From Enterobacter asburiae (GTDB taxonomy: Bacteria; Pseudomonadota; Gammaproteobacteria; Enterobacterales; Enterobacteriaceae), in contig NZ_CP102247.1 of the NCBI RefSeq assembly GCF_024599655.1, positions 930,001-994,000 on the forward strand: 64,000 nt of DNA. Reading direction: 5' to 3'. Position 1 is the first letter of the stretch, and each line of letters begins with the position of its first letter. Below, piece by piece: positions 41,635 through 51,107 of the stretch. A program made the translations under genes and the position numbers. Below the pieces are notes generated by a model. That model worked only from the letters and a program-made list of their open reading frames with translations, did no database searches and was not told the DNA's origin.

Positions 41635-42675
41635 TTACGGCGCAGGGTACGTATAAACCTGATGCACCGCTTCAATCTCCGCTAACACCTCTTCACTCAG
41701 GTTCAGGTGGAAACTCTCAATATTGGTTTTCAACTGTTCCATCGTGGTCGCGCCCAGCAGGGTGCTGGCAACAAACGGCTGACGACGCACGAAGGCCAGC
41801 GCCATCTGCGCAGGGTCAAGGCCGTGACGCTTTGCGATATCCACATAGGCTGCAACGGCTTTTTGCGTTTGCTCGCCGCTGTAGCGGGTAAAGCGGCTAA
41901 AGAGGGTATTTCGCGCCCCGGCCGGTTTCGCGCCGTTCAGGTATTTCCCCGTCAGCGTGCCAAAGCCGAGACAGGAATAGGCGAGCAGTTCCACTTCTTC
42001 ATATTGCGTCACTTCGGCCAGACCCACCTCATAGCTACGGTTAAGCAGGCTGTACGGGTTCTGGATGGTGACGATACGCGGCAGATCGTGTTTATCTGCA
42101 AGGTGCAGATAGCGCATTACGCCAAAGGCCGTTTCGTTAGAGACGCCAATGTAGCGGATTTTTCCCGCGCGCTGGCACTCGGTCAGCGCTTCCAGCGTTT
42201 CCAGCAGCGTTACGGCGGGGGCGCTCTCATTCCAGCTGTACCCGAGCTTACCAAAGCAGTTGGTTGGGCGCTGCGGCCAGTGCACCTGATACAGGTCAAG
42301 GTAGTCGGTTTGCAGGCGCTTCAGGCTGGCGTCCAGTGCGGCGCGGATATTCTTGCGATCGAGGATCTGATTCGGGCGGATCCCGGTATCGTTGTTGCGC
42401 GCGGGACCGCTGACTTTTGAGGCAATCACCAGCTTTTCACGGTTGCCGTGTTTTGCCAGCCAGTTACCGACGTAGGTTTCGGTGAGTCCCTGCGTTTCCG
42501 GACGGGGAGGAACAGGGTACATCTCCGCGACATCAATCAGGTTAATCCCCTGGCTGACCGCGTAATCGAGTTGTGCATGGGCATCGGCTTCGCTGTTTTG
42601 TTCACCAAATGTCATCGTGCCCAACCCCAGTTGGCTTATTTCCAGTGCGCTGTGGGGGATACGGTGATAATGCAT
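41635..42675 (-). CDS. tas: Aldo-keto reductase Tas
   Basis: An NADP(H)-dependent aldo-keto reductase of 346 aa, the E. coli length. The catalytic tetrad is Asp in NLIDVAEMYP, the Tyr of AEMYP, Lys in VIASKVSG and His in LYQVHWP. The C-terminal cofactor segment is STLLGATTMEQL. Tas was named for complementing tyrosine auxotrophy in E. coli; its natural substrate is unclear. It lies next to ygdR and lplT as in E. coli. Confidence 0.95.
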   Translation of the reverse strand: MHYHRIPHSALEISQLGLGTMTFGEQNSEADAHAQLDYAVSQGINLIDVAEMYPVPPRPETQGLTETYVGNWLAKHGNREKLVIASKVSGPARNNDTGIRPNQILDRKNIRAALDASLKRLQTDYLDLYQVHWPQRPTNCFGKLGYSWNESAPAVTLLETLEALTECQRAGKIRYIGVSNETAFGVMRYLHLADKHDLPRIVTIQNPYSLLNRSYEVGLAEVTQYEEVELLAYSCLGFGTLTGKYLNGAKPAGARNTLFSRFTRYSGEQTQKAVAAYVDIAKRHGLDPAQMALAFVRRQPFVASTLLGATTMEQLKTNIESFHLNLSEEVLAEIEAVHQVYTYPAP

Positions 42676-42806
42676 AGCCGGCTTCCTCAGTAGACTTATA
42701 GACCGCGTCAGGGCGTGCCCGACAAAGGAATATAAACATGGCAGAGGGGAAGCAAAAGGGGAAGAAAAAAATCAAAAAGGCCAGCAAGCGACTGACCTCT
42801 CTCTGT

Positions 42807-43025
42807 TTATCGCTCGATAATTTGCGATACTTCGTCGCGATTGATCTGCATTTTATTGCCTTCCTGGTCGCGGTAGCTGACCAGACCGGTATCATCGTCG
42901 ACTTCGGGTTTGCCGTCGGTCAGGATCATTCGACCGTCTTTTGTCGCCATAACGTAATCGCTGCTACAGCCCGATACGGCAAACGCTAAACCGACTGCTG
43001 AAACTAACACTGCCCATTTTTTCAT
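42807..43025 (-). CDS. ygdR: Small lipoprotein YgdR
   Basis: A 72-aa lipoprotein with the lipobox AVSGC and Cys20, followed by a DUF903-type SH3-like domain (YVMATKDGRMILTDGKP... YRDQEGNKMQINRDEV). Length and sequence match E. coli YgdR. The function is unknown. The start at MKKWAVL was preferred to an in-frame start five codons upstream. Confidence 0.93.
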   Translation of the reverse strand: MKKWAVLVSAVGLAFAVSGCSSDYVMATKDGRMILTDGKPEVDDDTGLVSYRDQEGNKMQINRDEVSQIIER

Positions 43026-43153
43026 CGTTATCGTCCTCATCTGGCGCGTATCAAATCATAGTTTAGTTTTAACCCGATATTGCAACAGGAGGAAGCGGTA
43101 AAATCTTAAAAAGCAGTCGATTATGTTTGGGAGCTCGCAAAATAAGTAAAAAA

Positions 43154-43846
43154 CTATGTTTTTAACAGAAAATGACGTGCCAGGAGTGCGCCGGTGAAAT
43201 TCTTTTTGAGATAAAAACCGCGCGGCAACGTCAGTATCGGCTCGCCCTGCGCGCCGATTGCCTCGGTAAGCGCTTTACTGTTGGCCGCTTTCGGGCGCAA
43301 TTGTAATACTTCTCCGTGTCGGGCGGTGATGCGCTCTACCTGCCCAAGCACAATCATGTCCATCAGCTCCTCCCAGTCCAGCCGCAGCTGATGCTCTTCA
43401 TCGTCGTTCGGGCTCCAGAGCAGCGGCGCGCCAACGCGACGCTCAGCCAGGGGGATCTGACGCTCACCTTCAACCGGTACCCACAGCACGCGCTTCAGCT
43501 TGTGGCGAACGTGGCTGGTTTCCCACGTCACGCCGGTGTTGCCGGTTAATGGCGCAACGCAGACGAAGGTGGTCTCAAGGGGCTTGCCCTGGCGGTCTAC
43601 AGGGATGGTTTTTAACTCCACGCCAAGTGCTGAAAAATCCTGCTCGGGTTTGCTCCCTGCGCTGGCGCCCAGCCACAGTTCAAGCAGCATGCCGATCCAG
43701 CCTTTATCCCGCTTCAGATCCTTCGGGATCTGAAGCCCTGCCATTGCCGCCAGTTCGCCAAGCGAAAAGCCTGCCAGACGCTGTGCCTGCTGTAGCAACT
43801 GGCCTTCGCTGGACGGCGGTGAGAGCAAGGGTGTAAGCGGATGCAT
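43154..43846 (-). CDS. mutH: DNA mismatch repair endonuclease MutH
   Basis: Nicks the unmethylated strand at hemimethylated GATC when activated by MutL. It is 230 aa. Catalytic residues are E56, D70, E77 and K79 in DFSALGVELKT, identical in numbering to E. coli. It is divergent from rppH across a 683-bp region with several DnaA boxes. Confidence 0.97.
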   Translation of the reverse strand: MHPLTPLLSPPSSEGQLLQQAQRLAGFSLGELAAMAGLQIPKDLKRDKGWIGMLLELWLGASAGSKPEQDFSALGVELKTIPVDRQGKPLETTFVCVAPLTGNTGVTWETSHVRHKLKRVLWVPVEGERQIPLAERRVGAPLLWSPNDDEEHQLRLDWEELMDMIVLGQVERITARHGEVLQLRPKAANSKALTEAIGAQGEPILTLPRGFYLKKNFTGALLARHFLLKT

Positions 43847-43884
43847 GAAGGTAACCTTTTGATTAAAAAATAAACGAAGAAATT

Positions 43885-44365
43885 GTCCCCTGTGGATAGA
43901 GTTTAACTATTTCTGTACCAATATTCCATGTCTATGATTTATAGGTTTTTTTATTGGTTTGAAATCGTTTCACCTGAATCAGAAAACCGGTTGTTCAAAT
44001 CTGGTCACTGACAATGAACAGGATCTTACACCATGTTATCCACAGAAAAATGGGATAACTGGGCATAACCCTAACTACTGTTTCAATTTACAGCCTTGAC
44101 GTGCGATGAAAATCGAATTTTCAAACAAATTGTGACTAACTTATTGGCACAATCTGTGGATAAAACCGACGCTGTTCGATCTTTCATCAGTACGACGATC
44201 CCTGATGTGACGATCGTCACGCTATTCTGTGTTATGCCCATGAAATTGCATGTAACACTATGAAAATAAGTGCATTATTGAATTCAGGTAAAAGAGGGGA
44301 CTCGGCGGTGTTTCAGGTTGTTCATCGGTAATCAGACACTTCTTCACAACTATATCCACAGAAAA
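43885..44365. other. DARS2-like DnaA-reactivating region
   Basis: The mutH-rppH gap contains two perfect DnaA boxes (TTATCCACA at 44036-44044 and, inverted, TGTGGATAA at 44155-44163) and near-matches at 43891-43899, 44131-44139 and 44352-44360, each with one change. In E. coli this exact intergenic region is DARS2, which converts ADP-DnaA to ATP-DnaA and sets initiation timing with Fis and IHF. Location plus box density support the call. Fis and IHF sites were not assigned. Confidence 0.85.
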
Positions 44366-44529
44366 GGTGAATAAAATTCCCTTCACTGACGCTCATCTGT
44401 TTATAACTCAGCACTTATTTGTGAGTTATTCAAATGTTATTAGGTTGCAGCCCTGTAAGAGAGTGGTTTACCGCCTCCCTGTAGTGTGAAACAATCATTC
44501 ATATATAAGGTTTAGTTTGGGGTAGTCCG

Positions 44530-45060
44530 GTGATTGATGACGATGGCTACCGCCCGAACGTAGGAATAGTAATTTGTAATCGTCAGGGCCAGGTAATGTG
44601 GGCCCGGCGATATGGTCAGCACTCCTGGCAGTTCCCGCAAGGCGGGATCAATCCGGGAGAGTCCCCAGAACAAGCGATGTACCGGGAGCTTTTTGAAGAG
44701 GTCGGTTTAAGCCGAAAAGATGTTCGCATCCTGGCTTCGACCCGCAACTGGTTGCGTTACAAGTTACCGAAACGTTTGGTGCGTTGGGACACAAAGCCGG
44801 TTTGTATCGGCCAGAAACAGAAGTGGTTTCTGTTGCAGTTGGTGGGCAACGATTCAGACATCAATATGCAAACCAGCAGCACGCCGGAGTTCGATGGCTG
44901 GCGCTGGGTGAGCTATTGGTATCCTGTTCGTCAGGTCGTGTCATTTAAACGCGATGTTTACCGTAGGGTGATGAAAGAGTTTGCAAGTGTGGTAATGCAG
45001 CTTCAGGAGATCCCGCCTAAGCCGCAGAGCGCACCTGCATGGCGACGTAAAAGAGGTTAA
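44530..45060 (+). CDS. rppH: RNA pyrophosphohydrolase RppH
   Basis: Removes pyrophosphate from 5'-triphosphorylated mRNA and starts RNase E decay. It is 176 aa and starts with GTG as in E. coli. The Nudix box GGINPGESPEQAMYRELFEE (residues 38-57) supplies the metal-binding Glu53, Glu56 and Glu57. ptsP follows after 12 bp in the same operon. Confidence 0.97.
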   Translation: MIDDDGYRPNVGIVICNRQGQVMWARRYGQHSWQFPQGGINPGESPEQAMYRELFEEVGLSRKDVRILASTRNWLRYKLPKRLVRWDTKPVCIGQKQKWFLLQLVGNDSDINMQTSSTPEFDGWRWVSYWYPVRQVVSFKRDVYRRVMKEFASVVMQLQEIPPKPQSAPAWRRKRG

Positions 45061-45072
45061 GCTACGCAAATC

Positions 45073-47319
45073 ATGCTCACCCGCTTGCGAGAAATAGTCG
45101 AGAAGGTGGCCAGTGCTCCGCGTCTGAACGAGGCGCTGAATATTCTGGTCACTGACATCTGTCTTGCGATGGAGACCGAGGTCTGTTCGGTGTATCTGGC
45201 CGACCACGATCGGCGCTGCTATTACCTGATGGCGACCCGTGGTTTGAAAAAACCACGTGGACGCACCGTAACGCTCGCCTTTGATGAAGGTATCGTCGGT
45301 CTGGTTGGTCGGCTGGCGGAACCCATCAACCTTGCTGACGCGCAAAAACACCCCAGCTTTAAATACATCCCTTCCGTAAAAGAAGAGCGCTTCCGCGCTT
45401 TCCTTGGCGTGCCGATTATCCAGCGCCGCCAGCTGCTCGGCGTGCTGGTCGTCCAGCAGCGCGAGCTACGTCAGTACGATGAAAGCGAAGAGTCTTTCCT
45501 CGTCACGCTGGCCACGCAGATGGCGGCGATCCTCTCCCAGTCTCAGCTTGCCGCGCTCTTTGGTCAGTATCGCCATACGCGCATTCGTGCCCTTCCGGCA
45601 TCGCCAGGCGTGGCGATAGCGGAAGGCTGGATGGACGCCACCCTGCCGCTAATGGAGCAGGTTTACGAAGCCTCAACGCTTGATGAAGCGCTTGAGCGCG
45701 AGCGTCTTACCGCCGCGCTGGAAGAGGCGGCGAATGAATTTCGTCGTTACAGCAAGCGCTTTGCCGCAGGCGCACAAAAAGAGACGGCGGCCATCTTCGA
45801 CCTCTATTCGCACCTGCTCTCCGATGCGCGTCTGCGTCGTGAGCTTTTTGCGGAAGTGGACAAAGGCTCGGTCGCAGAGTGGGCGGTTAAGAAGGTCATC
45901 GAAAAATTTGCCGATCAATTTGCGGCACTGACCGACGGTTACCTGAAAGAGCGGGCTGGCGATCTCCGCGCCCTGGGACAGCGCCTGCTGTTCCATCTCG
46001 ATGACACCATTCAGGGGCCGAATGCCTGGCCAAAACGGTTTGTTCTGGTCGCCGATGAACTCTCGGCAACGACGCTGGCTGAGTTGCCTCAGGACCGGCT
46101 GGCCGGTGTGGTGGTGCGCGATGGTGCCTCCAACTCACACGCCGCCATTATGGTGCGCGCGCTGGGTATTCCAACCGTTATGGGCGCGGATATCCAGCCG
46201 TCGGTACTGCACCGCCGTACGCTGGTGGTTGACGGCTATCGCGGTGAGCTGCTGGTCGATCCTGAGCCGGTTCTGCTCCAGGAATACCAGCGTCTTATCA
46301 GCGAAGAGAATGAATTAAGCAAGCTGGCGGAAGATGACGTTAACCTCCCCGCACAGCTGAAGAGCGGTGAGCGGATCAAAGTCATGCTCAACGCCGGTTT
46401 AAGCCCGGAGCATGAAGAAAAGCTTGGCAGCCGCATCGACGGTATTGGCCTGTACCGTACTGAAATTCCGTTTATGCTGCAGAGCGGTTTCCCCTCCGAA
46501 GAGGAGCAGGTGGCGCAGTATCAGGGGATGTTGCAGATGTTTAACGACAAACCTGTCACCCTGCGAACGCTGGACGTCGGGGCGGATAAACAGCTGCCCT
46601 ATATGCCAATCAGCGAAGAAAACCCGTGCCTGGGCTGGCGTGGGATCCGCATTACGCTCGACCAGCCGGAGATCTTCCTGATCCAGGTGCGTGCGATGCT
46701 GCGCGCCAACGCGGCGACGGGCAATCTCAGCATCTTACTGCCGATGGTCACCAGCATTGATGAGATCGACGAGTCCCGGCGACTGATCGAACGTGCCGGC
46801 CGTGAAGTGGAAGAGATGATCGGCTACGCGATCCCGAAACCACGTATCGGGGTGATGCTTGAAGTGCCGTCAATGGTCTTTATGCTGCCGCAGCTGGCAA
46901 ACCGCGTTGATTTTATCTCTGTCGGCACGAACGACCTGACGCAATATATCCTGGCCGTCGACCGTAACAATACCCGCGTCGCCAGTATCTACGACAGCCT
47001 GCATCCGGCGATCATTCGCGCCTTAGCGATGATTGCCCGAGAAGCGGAGCAGTACGGCATTGATTTACGCCTGTGCGGCGAAATGGCGGGGGATTCAATG
47101 TGCGTTGCGATCCTGATTGGTCTGGGATTCCGCCATCTGTCGATGAACGGTCGCGCCGTCGCCCGCGTGAAGTACCTGCTGCGGCATATCGACATCAATG
47201 ATGCCCGCGAGCTGGCTGAACGCAGCCTTGACGCGCAGCTGGCAGCTGAGGTTCGTCATCAGGTCGCGGCGTTTATGGAACGACGCGGTATGGGTGGCCT
47301 GATCCGCGGCGGCCGCTAA
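45073..47319 (+). CDS. ptsP: PTS-Ntr phosphoenolpyruvate phosphotransferase PtsP
   Basis: Enzyme I of the nitrogen-related PTS, which phosphorylates NPr (PtsO) and then PtsN. It is 748 aa. An N-terminal GAF sensor domain (about residues 15-160) precedes the EI N domain with the phospho-acceptor His356 in SNSHAAIMVRA and the PEP-binding C domain (GIGLYRTEIPFM, DVGADKQLPYM, SVGTNDLTQY). It is cotranscribed with rppH. Confidence 0.97.
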   Translation: MLTRLREIVEKVASAPRLNEALNILVTDICLAMETEVCSVYLADHDRRCYYLMATRGLKKPRGRTVTLAFDEGIVGLVGRLAEPINLADAQKHPSFKYIPSVKEERFRAFLGVPIIQRRQLLGVLVVQQRELRQYDESEESFLVTLATQMAAILSQSQLAALFGQYRHTRIRALPASPGVAIAEGWMDATLPLMEQVYEASTLDEALERERLTAALEEAANEFRRYSKRFAAGAQKETAAIFDLYSHLLSDARLRRELFAEVDKGSVAEWAVKKVIEKFADQFAALTDGYLKERAGDLRALGQRLLFHLDDTIQGPNAWPKRFVLVADELSATTLAELPQDRLAGVVVRDGASNSHAAIMVRALGIPTVMGADIQPSVLHRRTLVVDGYRGELLVDPEPVLLQEYQRLISEENELSKLAEDDVNLPAQLKSGERIKVMLNAGLSPEHEEKLGSRIDGIGLYRTEIPFMLQSGFPSEEEQVAQYQGMLQMFNDKPVTLRTLDVGADKQLPYMPISEENPCLGWRGIRITLDQPEIFLIQVRAMLRANAATGNLSILLPMVTSIDEIDESRRLIERAGREVEEMIGYAIPKPRIGVMLEVPSMVFMLPQLANRVDFISVGTNDLTQYILAVDRNNTRVASIYDSLHPAIIRALAMIAREAEQYGIDLRLCGEMAGDSMCVAILIGLGFRHLSMNGRAVARVKYLLRHIDINDARELAERSLDAQLAAEVRHQVAAFMERRGMGGLIRGGR

Positions 47320-47328
47320 TCGTCTTTC

Positions 47329-47351
47329 GCCCTCTCCCTGTGGGTGAGGGC
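47329..47351. repeat. GCCCTC/GAGGGC hairpin repeat
   Basis: GCCCTCTCCC and GGGTGAGGGC form a stem with one mismatch just after ptsP, followed by GCC. A related hairpin (GCCCTC...GAGGGCGCC) lies at 62866-62887 between recD and argA. These look like a short dispersed palindromic repeat. Confidence 0.55.
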
Positions 47352-47512
47352 GCCAGCGCGCATAAAACCCTATACACATCTTTTACATCTCTGGCGCATC
47401 CTCCGCGCCCGCCTTGTGCTATGATTCGCAACTTTGGAGCCTCTGCTTACAGCAGAATCGCATTTCTACCGCTGTCCACTTTCAGCGGAATAACAACATC
47501 TTGTGGTGACAG

Positions 47513-48388
47513 ATGAACAGTGGTTATCTGCATTTTCCGGAATTTGATCCGGTCATTTTCTCAGTAGGACCTGTTTCGCTTCACTGGTACGGTCTGATGT
47601 ACCTGGTGGGCTTCATTTTTGCCATGTGGCTCGCTGGCCGTCGCGCCAGCCGTCCGGGCAGCGGCTGGACTAAAAACGAAGTTGAAAACCTGCTGTATGC
47701 GGGCTTCCTCGGCGTGTTCCTCGGTGGCCGTATTGGGTATGTGCTGTTCTATAACTTCCCGGTATTCCTGAATGATCCTCTCTATCTGTTCCGCGTCTGG
47801 GACGGCGGCATGTCCTTCCACGGCGGCCTGATTGGGGTGATCCTGGTGATGGTGATTTTTGCCAAACGCACCAAACGCAACTTCTTCCAGGTTTCAGACT
47901 TTATCGCACCGCTGATCCCGTTTGGTCTCGGCGCTGGCCGTCTGGGCAACTTTATTAACGGTGAGCTGTGGGGTCGCGTCGATCCGAGCGTGCCGTACAC
48001 GATGCTCTTCCCGGGCTCTCGTGCAGAAGATATCGCGCTGCTGCCATCACATCCGGAGTGGCAGTCCATTTTCGATACCTACGGCGTGCTGCCGCGCCAT
48101 ATGTCTCAGCTGTACGAACTGGCGCTGGAAGGCGTGGTGCTGTTTATCATCCTCAACCTGTTTATCCGCAAACCGCGTCCGATGGGCGCTGTCTCCGGCC
48201 TGTTCCTGATCGGCTACGGCGCATTCCGTATTATCGTCGAGTTCTTCCGTCAGCCAGATGCACAGTTTACCGGCGAGTGGGTACAGTACATCAGCATGGG
48301 GCAGATCCTCTCCATTCCGATGATTGTCGCGGGTGCCATTATGATGATTTGGGCGTATCGTCGCCGTCCACAGCAACAAATTTCCTGA
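47513..48388 (+). CDS. lgt: Prolipoprotein diacylglyceryl transferase
   Basis: Transfers diacylglycerol from phosphatidylglycerol to the lipobox Cys of prolipoproteins, the first lipoprotein-maturation step. It is 291 aa with seven helices. The conserved HGGLIG and the Lgt signature GRLGNFINGELWGR are present. thyA follows 6 bp later; lgt-thyA is the E. coli operon. Confidence 0.97.
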   Translation: MNSGYLHFPEFDPVIFSVGPVSLHWYGLMYLVGFIFAMWLAGRRASRPGSGWTKNEVENLLYAGFLGVFLGGRIGYVLFYNFPVFLNDPLYLFRVWDGGMSFHGGLIGVILVMVIFAKRTKRNFFQVSDFIAPLIPFGLGAGRLGNFINGELWGRVDPSVPYTMLFPGSRAEDIALLPSHPEWQSIFDTYGVLPRHMSQLYELALEGVVLFIILNLFIRKPRPMGAVSGLFLIGYGAFRIIVEFFRQPDAQFTGEWVQYISMGQILSIPMIVAGAIMMIWAYRRRPQQQIS

Positions 48389-48394
48389 GGAACC

Positions 48395-49189
48395 ATGAAA
48401 CAGTATCTTGAATTGATGAAAAAAGTGCTCGATGAGGGCACGCCGAAAAACGACCGCACCGGCACCGGTACGCTCTCCATTTTTGGCCACCAGATGCGCT
48501 TCAATCTGCAAGAAGGCTTCCCGCTGGTGACGACAAAGCGCTGCCATCTGCGCTCGATCATTCATGAACTGCTCTGGTTCCTGCAAGGCGATACCAACGT
48601 TGCGTATCTGCACGAAAATAACGTCTCAATCTGGGACGAGTGGGCAGATGAAAACGGCAACCTGGGCCCGGTTTACGGCAAGCAGTGGCGAGCATGGCCA
48701 ACGCCTGATGGCCGCCATATTGACCAGATCACCACCGTGATGAACCAGCTGAAAAACGATCCGGATTCGCGCCGAATCATCGTTTCCGCCTGGAACGTCG
48801 GCGAGCTGGATAAAATGGCGCTGGCACCGTGCCACGCGTTCTTCCAGTTCTATGTGGCGGATGGAAAGCTTTCCTGTCAGCTCTACCAGCGCTCTTGTGA
48901 CGTGTTCCTCGGCCTGCCGTTTAACATTGCCAGCTATGCGCTGTTAGTCCACATGATGGCGCAGCAGTGCGACCTCGAAGTGGGTGATTTTGTCTGGACC
49001 GGTGGGGATACCCATCTTTACAGCAACCATATGGAACAGACGCATCTCCAGCTGACCCGCGAACCGCGAGCGCTGCCGAAGCTGATTATCAAACGCAAAC
49101 CGGCATCAATCTTCGACTACCGCTTTGATGATTTCGAGATTGAGGGTTACGACCCGCACCCTGGCATCAAAGCGCCTGTCGCTATCTGA
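48395..49189 (+). CDS. thyA: Thymidylate synthase
   Basis: Methylates dUMP to dTMP with methylenetetrahydrofolate. It is 264 aa, the E. coli length. The nucleophile Cys146 is in LAPCHAFFQ. The dUMP phosphate Args are in NDRTGTGT and DPDSRRIIVSAWN, and the folate-binding GLPFNIASYA follows. It is followed by a strong terminator. Confidence 0.98.
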   Translation: MKQYLELMKKVLDEGTPKNDRTGTGTLSIFGHQMRFNLQEGFPLVTTKRCHLRSIIHELLWFLQGDTNVAYLHENNVSIWDEWADENGNLGPVYGKQWRAWPTPDGRHIDQITTVMNQLKNDPDSRRIIVSAWNVGELDKMALAPCHAFFQFYVADGKLSCQLYQRSCDVFLGLPFNIASYALLVHMMAQQCDLEVGDFVWTGGDTHLYSNHMEQTHLQLTREPRALPKLIIKRKPASIFDYRFDDFEIEGYDPHPGIKAPVAI

Positions 49190-49208
49190 TGCGATAAAGC
49201 GTGACACA

Positions 49209-49238
49209 ACCGGTGCTGTTTAGCGCCGGTTTTTTTTT
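49209..49238 (+). terminator. Terminator after thyA
   Basis: ACCGGTGC, loop TGTTTA and GCGCCGGT (one G-U pair) followed by nine T. Confidence 0.93.
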
Positions 49239-49373
49239 GCCGTTATCCCGTTTCCCGAGGCGCTATCCACAAAGCGTGCAACGCGCTGCAACTCTCCCAA
49301 TTCTCCTGATAACGCCTCGTAAAACGAGGATCCGTCGCTCGTCATCTTCACGGCGCTTCGCCACACTTCCGGT

Positions 49374-49835
49374 ATGAAAAAAGAGAACGGTTTTACGCTT
49401 ATCGAAACGCTGGTCGCGGTTTCTCTTGTCGTTATCCTCAGCGCCTCAGGACTGTACGGCTGGGACAGCTGGCAACGGCAGCAGCGGCTGTGGCAAACCG
49501 CCAGCCAGGTGCGAGATTACCTGCTGTTTTTGCGCAACCATGCCAACCGCCACAACCGCGACCATCTAATTACCCGTCAGCGAGTGGGAGACCAGGACTG
49601 TCTGGCGAGCTCAGCCGTGCAGGGCTGTGATAAGGGCAGTCCCTTTGTGCTGATTCCGCTCTGGCCTGAGGTCGAGGTCAGTGAGGTCACGCCGTCGCTG
49701 GCGTTCTATGGATTAAGGGATACGGCATGGGCGGGGCGGATACGCGTTCAAAGCCGTGCCGGAGCATGGCTGATTGTTGTCTCAAATGGAGGACGCATCA
49801 GGATGTGTAAGGTCTCGGAGGGCGGTTCATGTTGA
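49374..49835 (+). CDS. ppdA: Prepilin peptidase-dependent protein PpdA
   Basis: A 153-aa minor type IV pilin/pseudopilin. The N terminus MKKENG/FTLIETLV is a class III signal cut after Gly6, with Glu at +5 of the mature protein and a long hydrophobic helix. Several Cys in the C-terminal domain could form disulfides. First of the ppdA-ppdB-ygdB-ppdC operon upstream of recC. These genes contribute to type IV pilus assembly in relatives that express it. Confidence 0.93.
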   Translation: MKKENGFTLIETLVAVSLVVILSASGLYGWDSWQRQQRLWQTASQVRDYLLFLRNHANRHNRDHLITRQRVGDQDCLASSAVQGCDKGSPFVLIPLWPEVEVSEVTPSLAFYGLRDTAWAGRIRVQSRAGAWLIVVSNGGRIRMCKVSEGGSC

Positions 49836-50389
49836 TGAGGCAGCGCGGTTTCTCACTGACTGAAGTTTTGATTGCCACGGCGATAAGCAGCCTTTTGCTG
49901 ATAAGCGCATCGCGTTTTTTACCCGGATTGCAGCGGGTAGTTTTACTGCAATCCGACCAGAGAGAGCTGGAGGAAGAGGTCTGGCAACACCTGTTTGCCC
50001 TGGGCAAGCAGCTTCAGCGTGCGGGGTACTGTGCGGGAAACTGTCAGGGACAGGCGCTGGTGACCGCGAGGACTGGAGGCTGCGTCATCGTGCGGTGGGA
50101 TGCCAACAGTAACGGCAACTGGGATAACACGGCATCAGAAAATGACAGCACCGGTTTTCGTCTGGAATCTGGCGCGCTGGAAACCCAGCGTGGAGCGACG
50201 TCGTGTGAAGGAAAAGGATGGGAAAAGCTCACCGACCCGGACAGGCTTACGATCGCGCATTTTGTGGTGAGGAAAGTGGAGCATGCCGGTTTTGCGCCAG
50301 AGGTGACTATCGAACTGGCCGCGATGCGTAAAGGCGGACAAGGGGAGCCCTGGCAGGCTTCTTATACGGTTACGGGGTATAACCTGTGA
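49829..50389 (+). CDS. ppdB: Prepilin peptidase-dependent protein PpdB
   Basis: A 186-aa pseudopilin. The signal MLMRQRG/FSLTEVLI is cut after Gly, with Glu at +5. The first ATG (49829) is favoured because GGAGGG lies 5 bp upstream; the second at 49835 is 11 bp away. It overlaps ppdA by 7 bp and ygdB by 4 bp, so the group is translationally coupled. Confidence 0.92.
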   Translation: MLMRQRGFSLTEVLIATAISSLLLISASRFLPGLQRVVLLQSDQRELEEEVWQHLFALGKQLQRAGYCAGNCQGQALVTARTGGCVIVRWDANSNGNWDNTASENDSTGFRLESGALETQRGATSCEGKGWEKLTDPDRLTIAHFVVRKVEHAGFAPEVTIELAAMRKGGQGEPWQASYTVTGYNL

Positions 50390-50787
50390 ATCGTCAACGC
50401 GGAATGTCTTCCCTGGCACTGGTTCTGCTTTTGCTGGTGCTCGGTACCCTGATCCTCACGGGGTTCAATCAGCAGCTCACAACGTTTAGCGCGCTCGTTG
50501 GCGGCGAGAGGCGCTCGCTTCAGCAGCAGGCGACGGTACAGTCCGCGCTTGAGTGGGGGCGGGTTCAGAGCTGGTCGTTAGAGCCACAGGTTCAGTGCAA
50601 AAAGACATCGGCGTGGCGAGTTTGTTTGCGCCAGCTGAGTGAGGCGCGCGTGCTGCTGATTGCCGGAGACAGCGGCATGCTGCTCTGGCGAGCAGGAGAG
50701 ATTGTCGACGGGAAAATTCGCTTTTCACCTCACGGCTGGAGTGATTTTTGTCCCCTTAAGGAGAACGCGCTATGTCAGCTGCCGTGA
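50386..50787 (+). CDS. ygdB: Pseudopilin-like protein YgdB
   Basis: A 133-aa protein with a pilin-like N terminus (MNRQRG/MSSLALVLLLL). The usual Glu at +5 is replaced by Ala, as in tip pseudopilins of the GspK type. Starts with GTG overlapping the ppdB stop (GTGA). Length and context match E. coli YgdB. The function is inferred from the operon. Confidence 0.9.
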   Translation: MNRQRGMSSLALVLLLLVLGTLILTGFNQQLTTFSALVGGERRSLQQQATVQSALEWGRVQSWSLEPQVQCKKTSAWRVCLRQLSEARVLLIAGDSGMLLWRAGEIVDGKIRFSPHGWSDFCPLKENALCQLP

Positions 50788-51095
50788 GCAGAGAAAAAGG
50801 GTTTAGCATGGTGGAGGTCCTGCTGGCGATGATGCTGCTGGTGATGGTCGTGACGGCTCTGTCGGGTTATCACCGGGCGCTGGCGGCACGGTTTAGCGTG
50901 TTTAACCAGTATCGCCAGCTCTGGCACCATGCTTGGAATCAGTCTCAGCTCTCAACAAATGTTCTCCCGGCAGGCTGGCAGGCCAGTCGGGGGCAGACAA
51001 CGCACGCAGGATGTGTCAGCATCACGGTCACACTTATTTCTCCTCTGGGGCGGCGCGGTGAGATAACGCGTCTGCATTGCCCGGTTAGCCAGTAG
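50772..51095 (+). CDS. ppdC: Prepilin peptidase-dependent protein PpdC
   Basis: A 107-aa pseudopilin with the signal REKG/FSMVEVLLAMML and Glu at +5. It overlaps ygdB by 16 bp. recC starts 12 bp after its stop, as in E. coli. Confidence 0.92.
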   Translation: MSAAVSREKGFSMVEVLLAMMLLVMVVTALSGYHRALAARFSVFNQYRQLWHHAWNQSQLSTNVLPAGWQASRGQTTHAGCVSITVTLISPLGRRGEITRLHCPVSQ

Positions 51096-51107
51096 TCGGG
51101 AGCGTCT

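Noticed and set aside
42738..42989. 83-codon plus-strand open frame starting with a Lys-rich segment, with AAGGA before its ATG
   Set aside because: Most of it lies antisense to ygdR and it has no known relative. The ribosome-binding site and the first 25 codons are the only support, so it is not called.
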